Source: Rhodospirillaceae bacterium (GTDB lineage Bacteria; Pseudomonadota; Alphaproteobacteria; Bin65). From it: a stretch of 64,000 nt of DNA. The DNA lies in assembly GCA_011523655.1 (NCBI GenBank), contig WTGH01000044.1, positions 1 through 64,000 of the forward strand, written 5' to 3'. A program made the translations under genes and the position numbers. Below are positions 7,802 through 22,333 of this stretch, one piece after another. Every line of letters begins with the position of its first letter. Positions within the stretch are counted from its first letter, which is position 1. The notes below the pieces were generated by a model, which saw only the letters and a program-made list of their open reading frames with translations, made no database searches and was not told the origin of the DNA.

Positions 7802-10800
7802 GTGAAGATTGCGCGCGGCAGTATCGAACGGCCTCTTCCGGTCTGGATCATCATCCTGATCTGCCTGGCCGGCGGGATCTGGGGATTCCTTTCCCTCGGG
7901 CGGCTGGAAGATCCGGCCTTCACGATCAAGCAGGCGGTTGTCGAAACCCGCTACCCCGGTGCGTCGGCGCAACAGGTTGCCGAGGAAGTCTCCGAACCGC
8001 TGGAATCGGCCCTTCAGAAGATGGGCGAAATCGACCGGATCGCCTCGATCAACCGGCCCGGCGTATCCCTGATCGAGGTGTATATCAAATCCGAGTTCGA
8101 CGGTTCGGAACTTCCGGCGATCTGGACTCGGCTTCGGGCAAGGGTCGGAGATGCCGCCCGGCGTTTGCCGCCGGGAGTCGGCGCTCCCCGGGTGAACGAC
8201 AGCTTCGGCGACGTGTTCGGCATTTACTACGCCGTCACCGCCGAGGGCTTTACCGATGCGGAGAAGCACCGGCTGGCCGCCTTTCTGCGGCGCGAACTGC
8301 TCGCGGTCAAAGGCGTCGCCAACGTCGCCGTCAGCGGGCTCCCGGAAGAAGCGATCTTCGTCGAGCCGAAACTCGCCCTTGCCGTCAACCTGAACGTGCC
8401 GCCGCAGGCCATCGCTGCAGCGATCGCCAACGCCAATTCCGTGGTCGATGCCGGATCGACCGATACGGCGCGCATCGTGGCGCCCGCCGGGTCGGACACC
8501 GTTTCGGAGATCGCGGGGCTTTCGGTCGGCGTTGGCGGCGAATCGATCAATCTTGCGGATATCGCCGAGGTCAGCCGCGCCCGGCAATCCGATCCCGCCC
8601 TGATCGTGCGGTTCGATGGGGTCGAGGCCTTCACGATCGGGATTGCAGGCCTTGCAACCGAAAATATCGTGGCCGTCGGCAAGCGCGTGGAGCAGCGTCT
8701 CGCAGCGCTCGAGCGGGACATTCCCGTCGGCGTCGAACTGCACCCGATCTACCGCCAGCACCGGGTGGTCGATAAAGCGTCGAACGACTTTCTCGCGAAC
8801 CTGGCGATGTCCGTCGCCATCGTGACGATCGTGCTCGCCCTGTTCATGGGATGGCGCGCCGGGGTGGTCGTCGGATCGACGCTTCTGCTGACGGTCCTCG
8901 GGACGCTGCTGTTCATGAAGTTCTTCTCTATCGAGATGGAACGCATCTCGCTCGGCGGCCTGATCATCGCCATGGGGATGCTGGTGGACAACGCCATCGT
9001 GGTCGCCGAAGGCATGCAGAACGCCATGCTGCGGGGCAGGTCCTCGCGCGACGCGGCGGACGAGGCGGCCTCCAGGACGCAGATTCCGCTCCTTGGCGCA
9101 ACCGTCATCGGCATCATGGCATTCGCGGGGATTGGCCTCAGCCCGGACTCGACCGGCGAATTCCTGTTTTCCCTGTTCGCCGTGATCGGCATTTCCCTCC
9201 TGCTGTCCTGGGTGCTTGCCGCAACCGTAACGCCCTTGATGGGACATTATTTTTTCAAGCGGGGCAGCGGCGCGGAAACCGCCGCTTACGGCGGTCTCCC
9301 GTTCCGGCTTTATGGCGCGCTCCTGCGCGGGGCGCTGAAGATACGCTGGCTGACAATTGCCGCCCTGGTCGCCCTGACGGCGGCGTCCATGTTCGGATTT
9401 ACCCAGCTCAAGCAGCAGTTCTTTCCGGATTCCAACACGCCGATCTACTTCGTTCACTACAAGCTGCCGCAAGGGACCGGCATCCATCGCGTGTCCGACG
9501 ATCTTGCAAAGGTTGAGGCGTGGCTGGCCGAACGGGAGGATGTCGAATCGGTTTCGACCTTCGTCGGCCGGGGCGCGTCGCGCTTCATCCTGACCTATTC
9601 GGCCGGGAAGGCGAATCCGAGCTACGGACATCTCATTATCCGCGCCCGGGCTCTCAACCGGATTCCGGCATTGCAGGCCGATCTGGAGGCCTTCGCCCGC
9701 AGCAGCCTGCCGGAAGGCGAATTCCGCACCCGGCGCCTGGTCTTCGGCCCGGGCGGCGGCGATCCGATCCAGGTCCGTTTTTCCGGCAGCGATCCAAAGA
9801 TTCTCCGGGACCTCGGACAGCAGGCTATCGCGCGGATGGCGGCCGCCTCGGCCGATCTGAAACATCTCAGGATGGACTGGCGCGAACAGGAACTGGCGAT
9901 CTCGCCCGTCTACGCCAGCGACCGGGCGCAAGCCGCAGGGATTGCGCGCGAGGATATCGCGGCGACGCTCAAATTCGCCACCGACGGCATCAACGCCGGC
10001 GTGTATCGGGAAGGCGAGCGGCTGATCCCGATCGTGGTGCGTCTACCCCCCGATTCCGGGCTCGGGCTGGGCGACCAGATGGTTTATTCAACCGCGGCTT
10101 CCGCCTTCGTCCCCATCGAACAGATGACCGACGGTTTCTCCTACGAAGCGCAGAACACGCTGGTACACCGCCGGGACCGCTTGCCGACCCTGACGGTTTC
10201 GGCCGATATCCCGCCCGGCTTGACCGCCGCCAATGTTCACGCCGCGATCCGCCGGACGGTCGAGGACATACCGCTTCCCCTGGGCTATCGAATGGCGTGG
10301 GGCGGGGAGTTCGAGTCGTCGGGCAATGCGCAATCCAGCCTGGCAGGAAAGTTGCCGCTCAGCTTCATCGTCATGGTCCTGATCTCGATCCTCCTGTTCA
10401 ACGCCCTGCGCCAGCCGCTCATCATCTGGCTGCTGGTTCCGATGGCGGTGAACGGCGTGGTGATCGGGCTGCTGGGGACCGGCCTGCCCTTCACCTTTAC
10501 CGCGCTGCTCGGATTGCTCAGTCTCTCCGGCATGCTGATCAAGAACGGCATCGTGCTGGTCGACGAAATCGACCGCGTTCGCCGCGAAGGCGAGGCGCTG
10601 AAGCAGGCCATCGAGATCGCCTGCACGTCGCGCCTGCGCCCCGTCGTTCTGGCGGCGGCGACAACGATCCTCGGCATGACGCCGCTGTTGACCGACGCCT
10701 TCTTCGTCTCGATGGCGGTGACGATCATGAGCGGACTGGCCTTTGCGTCGCTCCTGACGCTGGTGGCGGCGCCCGTCCTCTATTGTGTGTTGTTCGCGGG

Positions 10801-10843
10801 CGATGAGCGTCGCCACGCCGTTGCCGGCCGGGCGGCAGCCTGA
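7802..10843 (+). CDS. RND-family efflux transporter permease (AcrB-like)
   Basis: 1013 residues, the full length for the hydrophobe/amphiphile efflux class. TM1 lies near the N-terminus ([17 protein letters not shown]). The first large periplasmic loop follows, with [12 protein letters not shown] and [13 protein letters not shown] helices 2-6 include [21 protein letters not shown], which carries the conserved acidic relay residues. A second loop and the last TM set follow ([22 protein letters not shown], then [20 protein letters not shown]). The start is GTG with GAGG ahead; an ATG 5 bases earlier is out of frame. It forms an operon with the adaptor. The substrate cannot be inferred. Confidence 0.92.
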   Translation: MKIARGSIERPLPVWIIILICLAGGIWGFLSLGRLEDPAFTIKQAVVETRYPGASAQQVAEEVSEPLESALQKMGEIDRIASINRPGVSLIEVYIKSEFDGSELPAIWTRLRARVGDAARRLPPGVGAPRVNDSFGDVFGIYYAVTAEGFTDAEKHRLAAFLRRELLAVKGVANVAVSGLPEEAIFVEPKLALAVNLNVPPQAIAAAIANANSVVDAGSTDTARIVAPAGSDTVSEIAGLSVGVGGESINLADIAEVSRARQSDPALIVRFDGVEAFTIGIAGLATENIVAVGKRVEQRLAALERDIPVGVELHPIYRQHRVVDKASNDFLANLAMSVAIVTIVLALFMGWRAGVVVGSTLLLTVLGTLLFMKFFSIEMERISLGGLIIAMGMLVDNAIVVAEGMQNAMLRGRSSRDAADEAASRTQIPLLGATVIGIMAFAGIGLSPDSTGEFLFSLFAVIGISLLLSWVLAATVTPLMGHYFFKRGSGAETAAYGGLPFRLYGALLRGALKIRWLTIAALVALTAASMFGFTQLKQQFFPDSNTPIYFVHYKLPQGTGIHRVSDDLAKVEAWLAEREDVESVSTFVGRGASRFILTYSAGKANPSYGHLIIRARALNRIPALQADLEAFARSSLPEGEFRTRRLVFGPGGGDPIQVRFSGSDPKILRDLGQQAIARMAAASADLKHLRMDWREQELAISPVYASDRAQAAGIAREDIAATLKFATDGINAGVYREGERLIPIVVRLPPDSGLGLGDQMVYSTAASAFVPIEQMTDGFSYEAQNTLVHRRDRLPTLTVSADIPPGLTAANVHAAIRRTVEDIPLPLGYRMAWGGEFESSGNAQSSLAGKLPLSFIVMVLISILLFNALRQPLIIWLLVPMAVNGVVIGLLGTGLPFTFTALLGLLSLSGMLIKNGIVLVDEIDRVRREGEALKQAIEIACTSRLRPVVLAAATTILGMTPLLTDAFFVSMAVTIMSGLAFASLLTLVAAPVLYCVLFAGDERRHAVAGRAAA

Positions 10844-10942
10844 AGAACGTCGGCGGGCGCCGAACGCCGCCCGGGATTTGGTGGAAGCTGTCCGGAAAAC
10901 TTCGGAGGGATTCCCGTGGGCGCAGCGGCCCCGCCGGCAGCC

Positions 10943-12361
10943 TCACCGGCTCAGCGACGACTCGCCCATCAGGAATTCGTCCACGGCGCGGGCGCATTGG
11001 CGGCCCTCGCGGATCGCCCAGACCACGAGCGACTGGCCGCGGCGCATGTCGCCCGCCGCGAACACTTTGGGATCGGAGGTGACGTAATTCTCGGTATCGG
11101 CGAGCACGTTGCCGCGCGGGTCCAGATCGACCCCCAGTTCCTCGATCATGCCTTCATGGACCGGATGGACGAAGCCCATCGCCAGCAGCACGAGTTCCGC
11201 CTTCAGCTCGAATTCGGTTCCGGGGACTTCCTTAAGATTTTCGTCCAGCCGGACGGCGTGAAGGGTGGACACCGCCCCGCGGGCGCCGGACAGACGCTTG
11301 GTCGCGACGCTCCAGTCGCGCTCCGCCCCTTCCGCCTGCGACGAGGAGGTGCGCAGGCGCAGCGGCCACAGCGGCCAGACGGTCGCCATGTCCGGGCTTT
11401 CGGGCGGCATGGGCAGAATTTCCAGTTGCGTCACCGAGACCGCGCCCTGGCGGAACGACGTGCCGATGCAGTCCGAGCCGGTATCGCCGCCGCCGATCAC
11501 CACGACATGCTTGCCGCGCGCGAGAATCTCCTCGCCGTCGCCGAGGGGCTCTCCGCTGACGCGCCGGTTCTGCTGCGGCAGGAAATCCATCGCGAATTCG
11601 ACGCCGTGCAGCTCCCGCCCCTCGACCGGCAGGTCGCGCGCCTTTTCCGCCCCGCCGGCCAGCACGACGGCGTCGTACTCCTCGGTGAGCTGCCGCGCCT
11701 CGATATCGACCCCGACGTTCACGCCGGTGCGGAAGGTCACGCCCTCCGCCTCCATCTGGGCGACGCGCCGGTCGATATAGTGCTTTTCCATCTTGAAATC
11801 GGGAATGCCGTAGCGGAGCAACCCGCCCGCCCTGGCGTGCTTCTCGAACAGCGTCACGTCGTGGCCGGCGCGCGCAAGCTGTTGCGCGCAGGCCATGCCG
11901 GCCGGTCCCGATCCGACGATGGCGACGCGCTTGCCGGTCCGGGTCTCGGGAATGTCCGGAACCACCCACCCTTCGTTCCAGGCATGGTCGGCGATCGCGC
12001 ACTCGATCGTCTTGATCGTCACCGGCGCGTCGCTGATGTTCAGCGTGCAGGCTTCCTCGCACGGCGCCGGGCAGATGCGGCCGGTGAATTCGGGGAAATT
12101 GTTGGTCGAGTGCAGAACCTCGATGGCTTCGCGCCACTGGTCGCGATAGATCAGGTCGTTCCAGTCGGGGATGATGTTGTTGACCGGGCAGCCGGTGTGG
12201 CAGAACGGAATGCCGCAATCCATGCAGCGCGCGCCCTGCTGCATCAGCGTGTTCTTGTCCAGCGGGACGAGGAACTCGTTGAAATGCCGGATGCGGTCGC
12301 CGACCGGCGTGTACCGTTGCTCGAGCCTGTCGATCTCGAGAAAGCCCGTGACCTTGCCCAT
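10943..12361 (-). CDS. gltD: Glutamate synthase (NADPH) small subunit
   Basis: 472 residues. Cysteines at 46, 49, 54 and 58 and again at 97, 101 and 105 form the N-terminal 4Fe-4S site region. A Rossmann motif [21 protein letters not shown] binds FAD, and [12 protein letters not shown] binds NADPH. A final FAD segment reads [22 protein letters not shown]. The subunit passes electrons from NADPH to the large subunit for glutamate formation from glutamine and 2-oxoglutarate. It starts 3 bases after the gltB stop, so it is in the same operon. It converges with the RND gene over about 100 bases of featureless sequence (10844-10942). Confidence 0.96.
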   Translation of the reverse strand: MGKVTGFLEIDRLEQRYTPVGDRIRHFNEFLVPLDKNTLMQQGARCMDCGIPFCHTGCPVNNIIPDWNDLIYRDQWREAIEVLHSTNNFPEFTGRICPAPCEEACTLNISDAPVTIKTIECAIADHAWNEGWVVPDIPETRTGKRVAIVGSGPAGMACAQQLARAGHDVTLFEKHARAGGLLRYGIPDFKMEKHYIDRRVAQMEAEGVTFRTGVNVGVDIEARQLTEEYDAVVLAGGAEKARDLPVEGRELHGVEFAMDFLPQQNRRVSGEPLGDGEEILARGKHVVVIGGGDTGSDCIGTSFRQGAVSVTQLEILPMPPESPDMATVWPLWPLRLRTSSSQAEGAERDWSVATKRLSGARGAVSTLHAVRLDENLKEVPGTEFELKAELVLLAMGFVHPVHEGMIEELGVDLDPRGNVLADTENYVTSDPKVFAAGDMRRGQSLVVWAIREGRQCARAVDEFLMGESSLSR

Positions 12362-12364
12362 GGG

Positions 12365-17035
<4,671 letters not shown>

Positions 17036-17502
17036 GTTCGTCTTTATCGGGCATCCTTTGCGCCGGTTTGGCCTTCCCGGATTTCATTCGCCGGGATAGT
17101 CGGGCCGGTCGATTCGGGTTCGTCGTGCGGTTTCCGTCTCTGTCTGCCTGATTCTAAGGTCCGTGACGCCGGTGGGCCAGTCGCCTGCGGTCGAACGTCC
17201 AAGTCCCGATTTGCCTGTTTTCCGCCCATGACGGCCTTGCCCACATCGCCGCAGGTGCAGCGGCGGCAGCAACGGGAAGATCGATTAAAGGGATTTCCGG
17301 CGGCCCGGAAAACAACGGGCGTATTCTGCGACTGAGCAGCCGGGCCGGCCCGGGAACCGTTTGCATCTCCGACGATCCGGAATGCGGTCGACGGCAGGCG
17401 CCGCCGTCCGGTTGTCGGGCCCGGGCGGGCAACGCTATTGTGGTGCGGCCGGGCGCGCCGCCGGGCGGTATGGCGCCCCAAGCGGACAGGAAAGGATGGG
17501 CA
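17036..17502. promoter_or_regulatory. Divergent intergenic region gltB / GST gene
   Basis: About 465 bases lie between the gltB start (leftward) and the GST start (rightward). It should hold both promoters. No recognisable protein is encoded in any frame. I did not identify a specific operator or a convincing promoter pair. Confidence 0.35.
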
Positions 17503-18366
17503 ATGGTTCGGCTCCTGGAGACCGATGTCCGCACGCGCGACGTGCTTGGATGGAAGGGCGTGCACCTGTTCCACTTCCACGGCTCGTCCTGTTCCCAGAA
17601 GGCCCGGATCGTCCTCAACCTGAAGGGCGTCGACTGGCAGGCGCATCCGATCGACCTGCCGGGGGGAGAGAATCTGAGAGAACGGTATCTCGGCATCAAT
17701 CCGCGCGGGCTGGTCCCGACGCTGGTCGTCGACGGCGAAGTCCATATCGAGAGCAACGATATCGTCTCGCTGATCGACCGGCGGTTTCCCGTGCCGCGGC
17801 TGATCCCAGAAGGGCGCGAGGCGGAGATGGCCGAACTGCTGCGCCACGAGGACGACCTGCATCTCGATTTGAGGACGATCACCTTTCGGTATACCCAGCC
17901 GCGGCCCCGCGCGCCGAAATCGGCGGACGCGCTGGCCGATTACCGCGCGCGCGGCAGCGGCACGGTCCAGGGAAGCCGCGACCCCAACAAGGCCGTCGAG
18001 ATCGCGTTCTGGGAGCGCATTGCGCGCGACGGGATCACCGACGAGGCCGTCCGGGACTCGGCGGCGCGGTTCCGCCGCTCGTTCGAAGACCTGGACCGCC
18101 GGCTGGGGGCCGCCCCCTACATCATGGGCGGGCAATTGAGCCTGGCCGATATCGCCTGGTTCATCTACGTCAACCGGCTCATGCTCTGCGGTTATCCGGT
18201 GGAGCGACTGCATCCCGATCTGTTCGCGTGGTTCCGGCCACTGCGCGAACGGCCGGAATTCGCCGGCGAGATCTCAGTTCCGCCCGGGATACGGAAGGCG
18301 ATCGACGAAAACCACCGCAGGCAGCAGGCCGCCGGCGAAACGCTGATCGACGTGGCCGGGCTTTGA
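17503..18366 (+). CDS. Glutathione S-transferase-like protein
   Basis: 287 residues. The N-terminal thioredoxin-like domain has HGSSCSQKARIVLNLKGVDW, with Ser28, Ser29 and Cys30 at the usual catalytic site. It also has the cis-proline motif (PRGLVPTLVVDGEVHIESNDIVSLID), whose ES-type sequence contacts glutathione. A C-terminal all-helical domain follows, with GGQLSLADIAWFIYVNRL, the GST_C N-capping box. The ATG at 17503 has AGGAAAGGA ahead and was preferred to a start 21 codons upstream. The middle contains an extra charged segment (residues about 130-170) longer than in typical GSTs. Substrate unknown. Confidence 0.85.
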   Translation: MVRLLETDVRTRDVLGWKGVHLFHFHGSSCSQKARIVLNLKGVDWQAHPIDLPGGENLRERYLGINPRGLVPTLVVDGEVHIESNDIVSLIDRRFPVPRLIPEGREAEMAELLRHEDDLHLDLRTITFRYTQPRPRAPKSADALADYRARGSGTVQGSRDPNKAVEIAFWERIARDGITDEAVRDSAARFRRSFEDLDRRLGAAPYIMGGQLSLADIAWFIYVNRLMLCGYPVERLHPDLFAWFRPLRERPEFAGEISVPPGIRKAIDENHRRQQAAGETLIDVAGL

Positions 18367-18435
18367 GCGCCGGGCCGGCGGACAAGCCGGCCGGAGCGGT
18401 CGGACGATCCGGCACCGGCGGTCCGGAACAGCGCC

Positions 18436-19977
18436 TCAGCCGCCGCCCGCCGCCGCGTCCAGCGCTTCGAGCAGGCCGTCGAACAGCGCGCCGTCGTTCA
18501 CCACGCGCGGCACCTTGTTCTGGCCGCCCAGTTTGCCGCGCTGTTTCATCCAGGCGGCGAAGAAACCGGGCGGCGCGGCCAGCAGTTCGGGCGCCCGCAG
18601 GCCGAAGCCGCCGGAGCGGTGCGCGGCATAATCCTCGTTGCCCGCCGAGAGCTCGGCATCGAGCGCTTCGGCAAACCGGTCGAGCACCGCCGCAGACGGA
18701 ATCCCGCCGGTAAATTCCACGACATAGCGATGGCCGCCCAGGGGCTGCTCCGCCGTCGGGAAGACCGCGCCCATCGCATAGTCCGCGACCGAAACGCCGG
18801 CAGCGGCAGCGGCCCGGCTGACCGCCCGGTCGATCTCCTCGCCGGTCAGGTGCTCGCCGAAGGCCGACATGGTCGCGCCGGTCCGGCCGGTGACCAGCAG
18901 GCGCGGCGGGTCGCGCTCCACGAAGCGCACCGTGTCGCCGAGCAGCCAGCCCCACAGGCCCGCGCAGGTCGACAGGACAAGTGCATAGTTCACGCCGGTT
19001 TCGAGTGTGCCGATCCAGTGGCGCGCCGGCCGGTCGGCCCCGAGATCTTCCAGCGGGACGAACTCGTAGAACAGGCCGATATCGAGATTGAGCCGCAGGC
19101 CCTCGCCGAACCCGCGGTCGCTGCCTGCGACGAAGCCTTCGCTGGCGGCATAGGCCTCGCGGTAGTCGACCGGCCGGCCGCGCAGCCATTCGTCGAACTG
19201 CGGCTTGTAGGGATCGAAGCGCACGCCGCCGTGGATGACCAGCTCCAGGCCGGGCCAGATGCGGGTCAGGTCACGCTCGGCTGCCGGCCGCAGTTCGGCG
19301 AGCCGCTCGAACAACAGGAGCAGCCAGCTCGGCGTGCCGCTGATCGAGCGGACGTCGAGGTCGAGGCTGCCGCGCGCCAGCCTGTCGATCTTGCGCTCCC
19401 AGTCCGCTTCCAGGGCGAGTTCCTCCGGCGGCCAGGTGAAGCGCTTCGCCCAGGCCGGCACGGTCGCCGCCGCGATGCCGGAGAGGTCGCCGGCGAGGAG
19501 GCCGGGCGCCAGCGGCTTGAGATCGGTGCTGCCGCCGAGGATGAAACTGCGTCCGCCGAGCACCCGGCTTTGCGGCCGGGCGGCCAGGTGGTGGGCCAGC
19601 ATGTCGAGCGCGGCCCGCTTGTTGGACCGCACCATCGCCGGCGTAACGGGGATGTATTTCGTCACGTCGCGGGCCGTGCCGCTGGTCAGCGCGAACCAGG
19701 GGACCGGGCCCGGCCAGCCGACATCGGCAAGCTGCGAGAAGGCGCCGTCCCAGACATCGTCGCGGAACGCATCGTAATCGCGAAGCGGCACGGCGGACTG
19801 GAAATCGGCGACGGAGCGGATATGCGCGAAGCCGTGGCTGCGCCCGAACCGGGTTCCGGCCGCCGCGCGCACCAGTTTCAGCAATTCGGCCTGCTGGACC
19901 GCCGCCGGGTCCATGTTCGCCAGCCGCCGCAGCCGCCGCCGGGCCCACAGGCGCAGAAGGGGCGTCGCATCCATCAT
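18436..19977 (-). CDS. GH3-family acyl-adenylate/amido synthetase-like protein
   Basis: About 513 residues. It matches the GH3 auxin-responsive promoter family, known in plants as acyl-acid amido synthetases of the adenylating superfamily. The visible signature is FALTSGTARDVTKYIPVTPAM (ATP-binding Ser/Thr-Gly loop), VIHGGVRFDPYKPQFDEWL, YAASEGFVA, a linker VTGRTGATMSAFGEHLT, and a C-terminal GGFGLRAPELLAAPPGFFAAWMKQRGKLGGQNKVPRV region split over its last 60 residues. Bacterial members are poorly studied and the acid and amino-acid partners are unknown. It starts 25 bases after the stop of a GmhB-like phosphatase. Two adjacent ATGs (19977, 19974) are possible starts. Confidence 0.83.
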   Translation of the reverse strand: MMDATPLLRLWARRRLRRLANMDPAAVQQAELLKLVRAAAGTRFGRSHGFAHIRSVADFQSAVPLRDYDAFRDDVWDGAFSQLADVGWPGPVPWFALTSGTARDVTKYIPVTPAMVRSNKRAALDMLAHHLAARPQSRVLGGRSFILGGSTDLKPLAPGLLAGDLSGIAAATVPAWAKRFTWPPEELALEADWERKIDRLARGSLDLDVRSISGTPSWLLLLFERLAELRPAAERDLTRIWPGLELVIHGGVRFDPYKPQFDEWLRGRPVDYREAYAASEGFVAGSDRGFGEGLRLNLDIGLFYEFVPLEDLGADRPARHWIGTLETGVNYALVLSTCAGLWGWLLGDTVRFVERDPPRLLVTGRTGATMSAFGEHLTGEEIDRAVSRAAAAAGVSVADYAMGAVFPTAEQPLGGHRYVVEFTGGIPSAAVLDRFAEALDAELSAGNEDYAAHRSGGFGLRAPELLAAPPGFFAAWMKQRGKLGGQNKVPRVVNDGALFDGLLEALDAAAGGG

Positions 19978-20002
19978 GGCCGGGATATAGGCCGGCCCCG
20001 GC

Positions 20003-20635
20003 TCAGCCGTAGAGCTGTTCCAGGATTTCGACGGTCTCCGCGTGGCGGCGGCACCGGTAGTCCGCACCGAAGTCCGGGTCGGGATCGGCCGGCGTGTCCG
20101 GAGTGAGGTCCAGGGCCGGACTCGGCGCCTCGGGAACGAACTGGATCGTGGCGCGCACGCCGGCCTCCCGCCCCGCTGCGATATCGCCTTCCCGGTCGCC
20201 GATCAGCACGCTCTGCGCCGGATCGACCCCGACGGTCCGGGCGGCGCGGCGCAGCATGCCGGCGCCCGGCTTGCGCCACCAGGAATCGCGGACCCATTCG
20301 GCCAACAGCGGGCGACCGTTCGGCGGCGTCAGACCCGGCGGAAACCACGGGCTGTGCTCGACACGGGCGACCGCCACGCCTTCGCCGGCGAACTGCGCCA
20401 CCATCCAGTCCATCAGGTCGCGGAGCTGCTGCGTTGTGTAGAGGCCGCGGGCGATGCCGGCCTGGTTGGTGACGATCATGATCGGCAGGTTGAGCCGCAT
20501 GGCGGTGCGGCCAAGGGCGAAAATGCCGGGGACGAAAGCGATCTGGTCGGGCCGGTGCACATAGCCGCGGTCAACGTTGACGACGCCGTCGCGGTCCAGG
20601 AACAGGCCGCCGCGCGGGAGAAAGGATACGGGCAC
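20003..20635 (-). CDS. GmhB/HisB-N-like HAD-IIIA phosphatase
   Basis: 210 residues. GLFLDRDGVVN (nucleophile Asp14 and Asp16), IMIVTNQAGIARGLY, RKPGAGMLRRAARTVGV and VLIGDREGDIAAGREAGV are the four HAD motifs in the order of D-glycero-D-manno-heptose-1,7-bisphosphate phosphatase. The zinc loop of GmhB and HisB-N (CxH and CxC) is not conserved: the corresponding places read VEHSPWFP and WWRKPG. Activity on a heptose bisphosphate is therefore plausible but unproven. It is the upstream member of a two-gene unit with the GH3-like protein. Confidence 0.8.
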   Translation of the reverse strand: MPVSFLPRGGLFLDRDGVVNVDRGYVHRPDQIAFVPGIFALGRTAMRLNLPIMIVTNQAGIARGLYTTQQLRDLMDWMVAQFAGEGVAVARVEHSPWFPPGLTPPNGRPLLAEWVRDSWWRKPGAGMLRRAARTVGVDPAQSVLIGDREGDIAAGREAGVRATIQFVPEAPSPALDLTPDTPADPDPDFGADYRCRRHAETVEILEQLYG

Positions 20636-20685
20636 GCTTGTCTCGGGATTCTGCCGAAGCCTGCTTCCGGACTTGTCGCCGGATT

Positions 20686-21960
20686 TCAGCCGATCTCAGC
20701 CCACAGGCAGTTGACGGGGAGTGCGAACAGTCCGGTGCCGAAGGTCAGTTTCTCGGCGCCGAGGTAAAAGACAAGGCCTGCAAACTGCCATTTTCGGCCC
20801 GGACCTTCGCTAGCGAACCAGTGCAAGTGGCGGAAATCGCGTGCGTCGACAGTCGCAGCCGCCTTGATTTCGATGCCGACCAAGCGACTCCCGCTTTCGA
20901 TCAGGATGTCGATCTCGCGTTTGTCTGCACTGCGCCAGTGATAAAAGCGATATTCGGCGTCCTGCATAGGTGCTGCGCGCAGGAGTTCGTTCAGAACATA
21001 GCTTTCCAGTACCGCGCCGAAGGCGGCCGGCTGCGCCCCGATATCGAACGCATCGGCGCCGAAGTGCCGAAGGGCGCATAGAACGCCACTGTCCACAAAG
21101 TGAAATTTCGGATTTTTGATCTCCCGCTTTCCTTCCCCGGAAGCCCAAGCGCCCAGTTTAACGATCGCTGACAGTCTGAGCAGAATGTCGATGTACTGTT
21201 CGCTCGTCTCGCGACGGATTTTCACCGCTTTGGAGAGTTCGGCGATATTGAGTTCGTTGGCGGTCCGCGCCGCCATCTGATCGATCAGACGACGAAGGGC
21301 GTCCGATTTCCGGATCTTCATGATGTCGGCGACGTCACGGTCGACCATTGTATCGACATTGTCCCTGTATTGTCTCTGCCGGCCCCGCAAAGGTAGTTGA
21401 CGGACTTCCGGGAAGCCGCCTCTCAGCACGAGATCGATGACGTCCGAACGAGACACACGCTCTGCCTGGATCGCCGACAGGTTTGGCTCTTTTCCAGCCG
21501 CCCAGTCGATAAGCCGGGAAACCGGCGCACGATGAAGTTCGGCGGCCGAGAGCGGCCAAAGCGTCAAGGTGCGCATCCGTCCCGCGAGAGAGTCGGCGAC
21601 ATTCGTTGTGCGAAAGACATTCGAGGAGCCAGTCAGCACAAACTGCCCCTTGCGCGGGTCCTCATCGACGATCCGCTTGATGGCGAGCGAAAGGTCGGTC
21701 GAGCGTTGTGCTTCGTCGATGATCAGCGGAATGTCATCGAGTTCCTCGCATAATGCCGCGATCTGTCCATAAGGGTCGGCATCGATGGCCGCGAGGTTTG
21801 CGGCATCGTCAAGGCTGATAAAACGGCCTTTGGCGAAAAGGTCGCGCACAAGCGTTGTTTTTCCAGCCTGACGGGGGCCGATCAGATTGACGACCCTTGC
21901 ATGCTCCAGTGCGGCCTCCAATTCGAACACGAGGTGCCGGGGCAGATAGGCATTTGACAT
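20686..21960 (-). CDS. AAA_14 / DUF4143 ATPase
   Basis: About 424 residues. Walker A GPRQAGKTT at 28-36, Walker B LIIDEAQ at 79-85 and a sensor-like FVLTGSSNVF near 107-116 define the N-terminal AAA_14 domain. A winged-helix-like middle follows. The C-terminal DUF4143 has KREIDILIES and GIEIKAA, which resembles the PD-(D/E)xK nuclease fold. These ATPases are common, patchily distributed and mostly unassigned. The ATG at 21960 has GGAG 10 bases ahead, preferred over TTG at 21969. Base composition is visibly less GC-rich than the neighbours and the upstream region is AT-rich, which suggests acquisition. Confidence 0.85.
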   Translation of the reverse strand: MSNAYLPRHLVFELEAALEHARVVNLIGPRQAGKTTLVRDLFAKGRFISLDDAANLAAIDADPYGQIAALCEELDDIPLIIDEAQRSTDLSLAIKRIVDEDPRKGQFVLTGSSNVFRTTNVADSLAGRMRTLTLWPLSAAELHRAPVSRLIDWAAGKEPNLSAIQAERVSRSDVIDLVLRGGFPEVRQLPLRGRQRQYRDNVDTMVDRDVADIMKIRKSDALRRLIDQMAARTANELNIAELSKAVKIRRETSEQYIDILLRLSAIVKLGAWASGEGKREIKNPKFHFVDSGVLCALRHFGADAFDIGAQPAAFGAVLESYVLNELLRAAPMQDAEYRFYHWRSADKREIDILIESGSRLVGIEIKAAATVDARDFRHLHWFASEGPGRKWQFAGLVFYLGAEKLTFGTGLFALPVNCLWAEIG

Positions 21961-21969
21961 GGACAACAA

Positions 21970-22330
21970 CTCCGATCGCTCCGCCTCACTGGAATGTGGT
22001 TAGCAGCATGATAAAATTACTATTATGGATAGTGTGAAATTACTAGTATAAAATTCACCAAGTTTCTATTAGATGCCGTTCGGCGCAAGTGTTCGTTGCC
22101 TATCGGTGCGCGACCCTATCGAAATCATTCGCTTCTAAGGGGTCAAATTAGGGAGCTGGTCAACACACCCCGCGCCATCCGAGCCCGCAAGAAATGGGCG
22201 CCGGGGAACAAACGCGCTTCCGACAAGCCGGGAGACGGGCTGCAGAGCGCCCGACCCTCCGTATTCCAAATCTTCAAGCCGAAGCGATGCCGGAATGGTT
22301 CAACCGCCGGAATCCGGGCGCACTTCGCCT
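21970..22330. other. AT-rich intergenic tract with iterons
   Basis: About 360 bases without a recognisable gene between the AAA ATPase start and the 3' end of dctM. The part nearest the ATPase (about 22005-22075) is strikingly AT-rich for this genome. It contains AAATTACTA twice (22014-22022 and 22037-22045), 23 bases apart, and an imperfect inverted repeat GTGAA...TTCAC at about 22034-22058. It probably contains the ATPase promoter and operator. The rest shows nothing clear. Confidence 0.5.
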
Positions 22331-22333
22331 GCG

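Noticed and set aside
5075-9931. A 1618-codon open frame on the minus strand
   Set aside because: It is the antisense of the RND genes joined to a wrong frame of the amidohydrolase. Its composition is typical of a high-GC shadow frame and no domain is visible.
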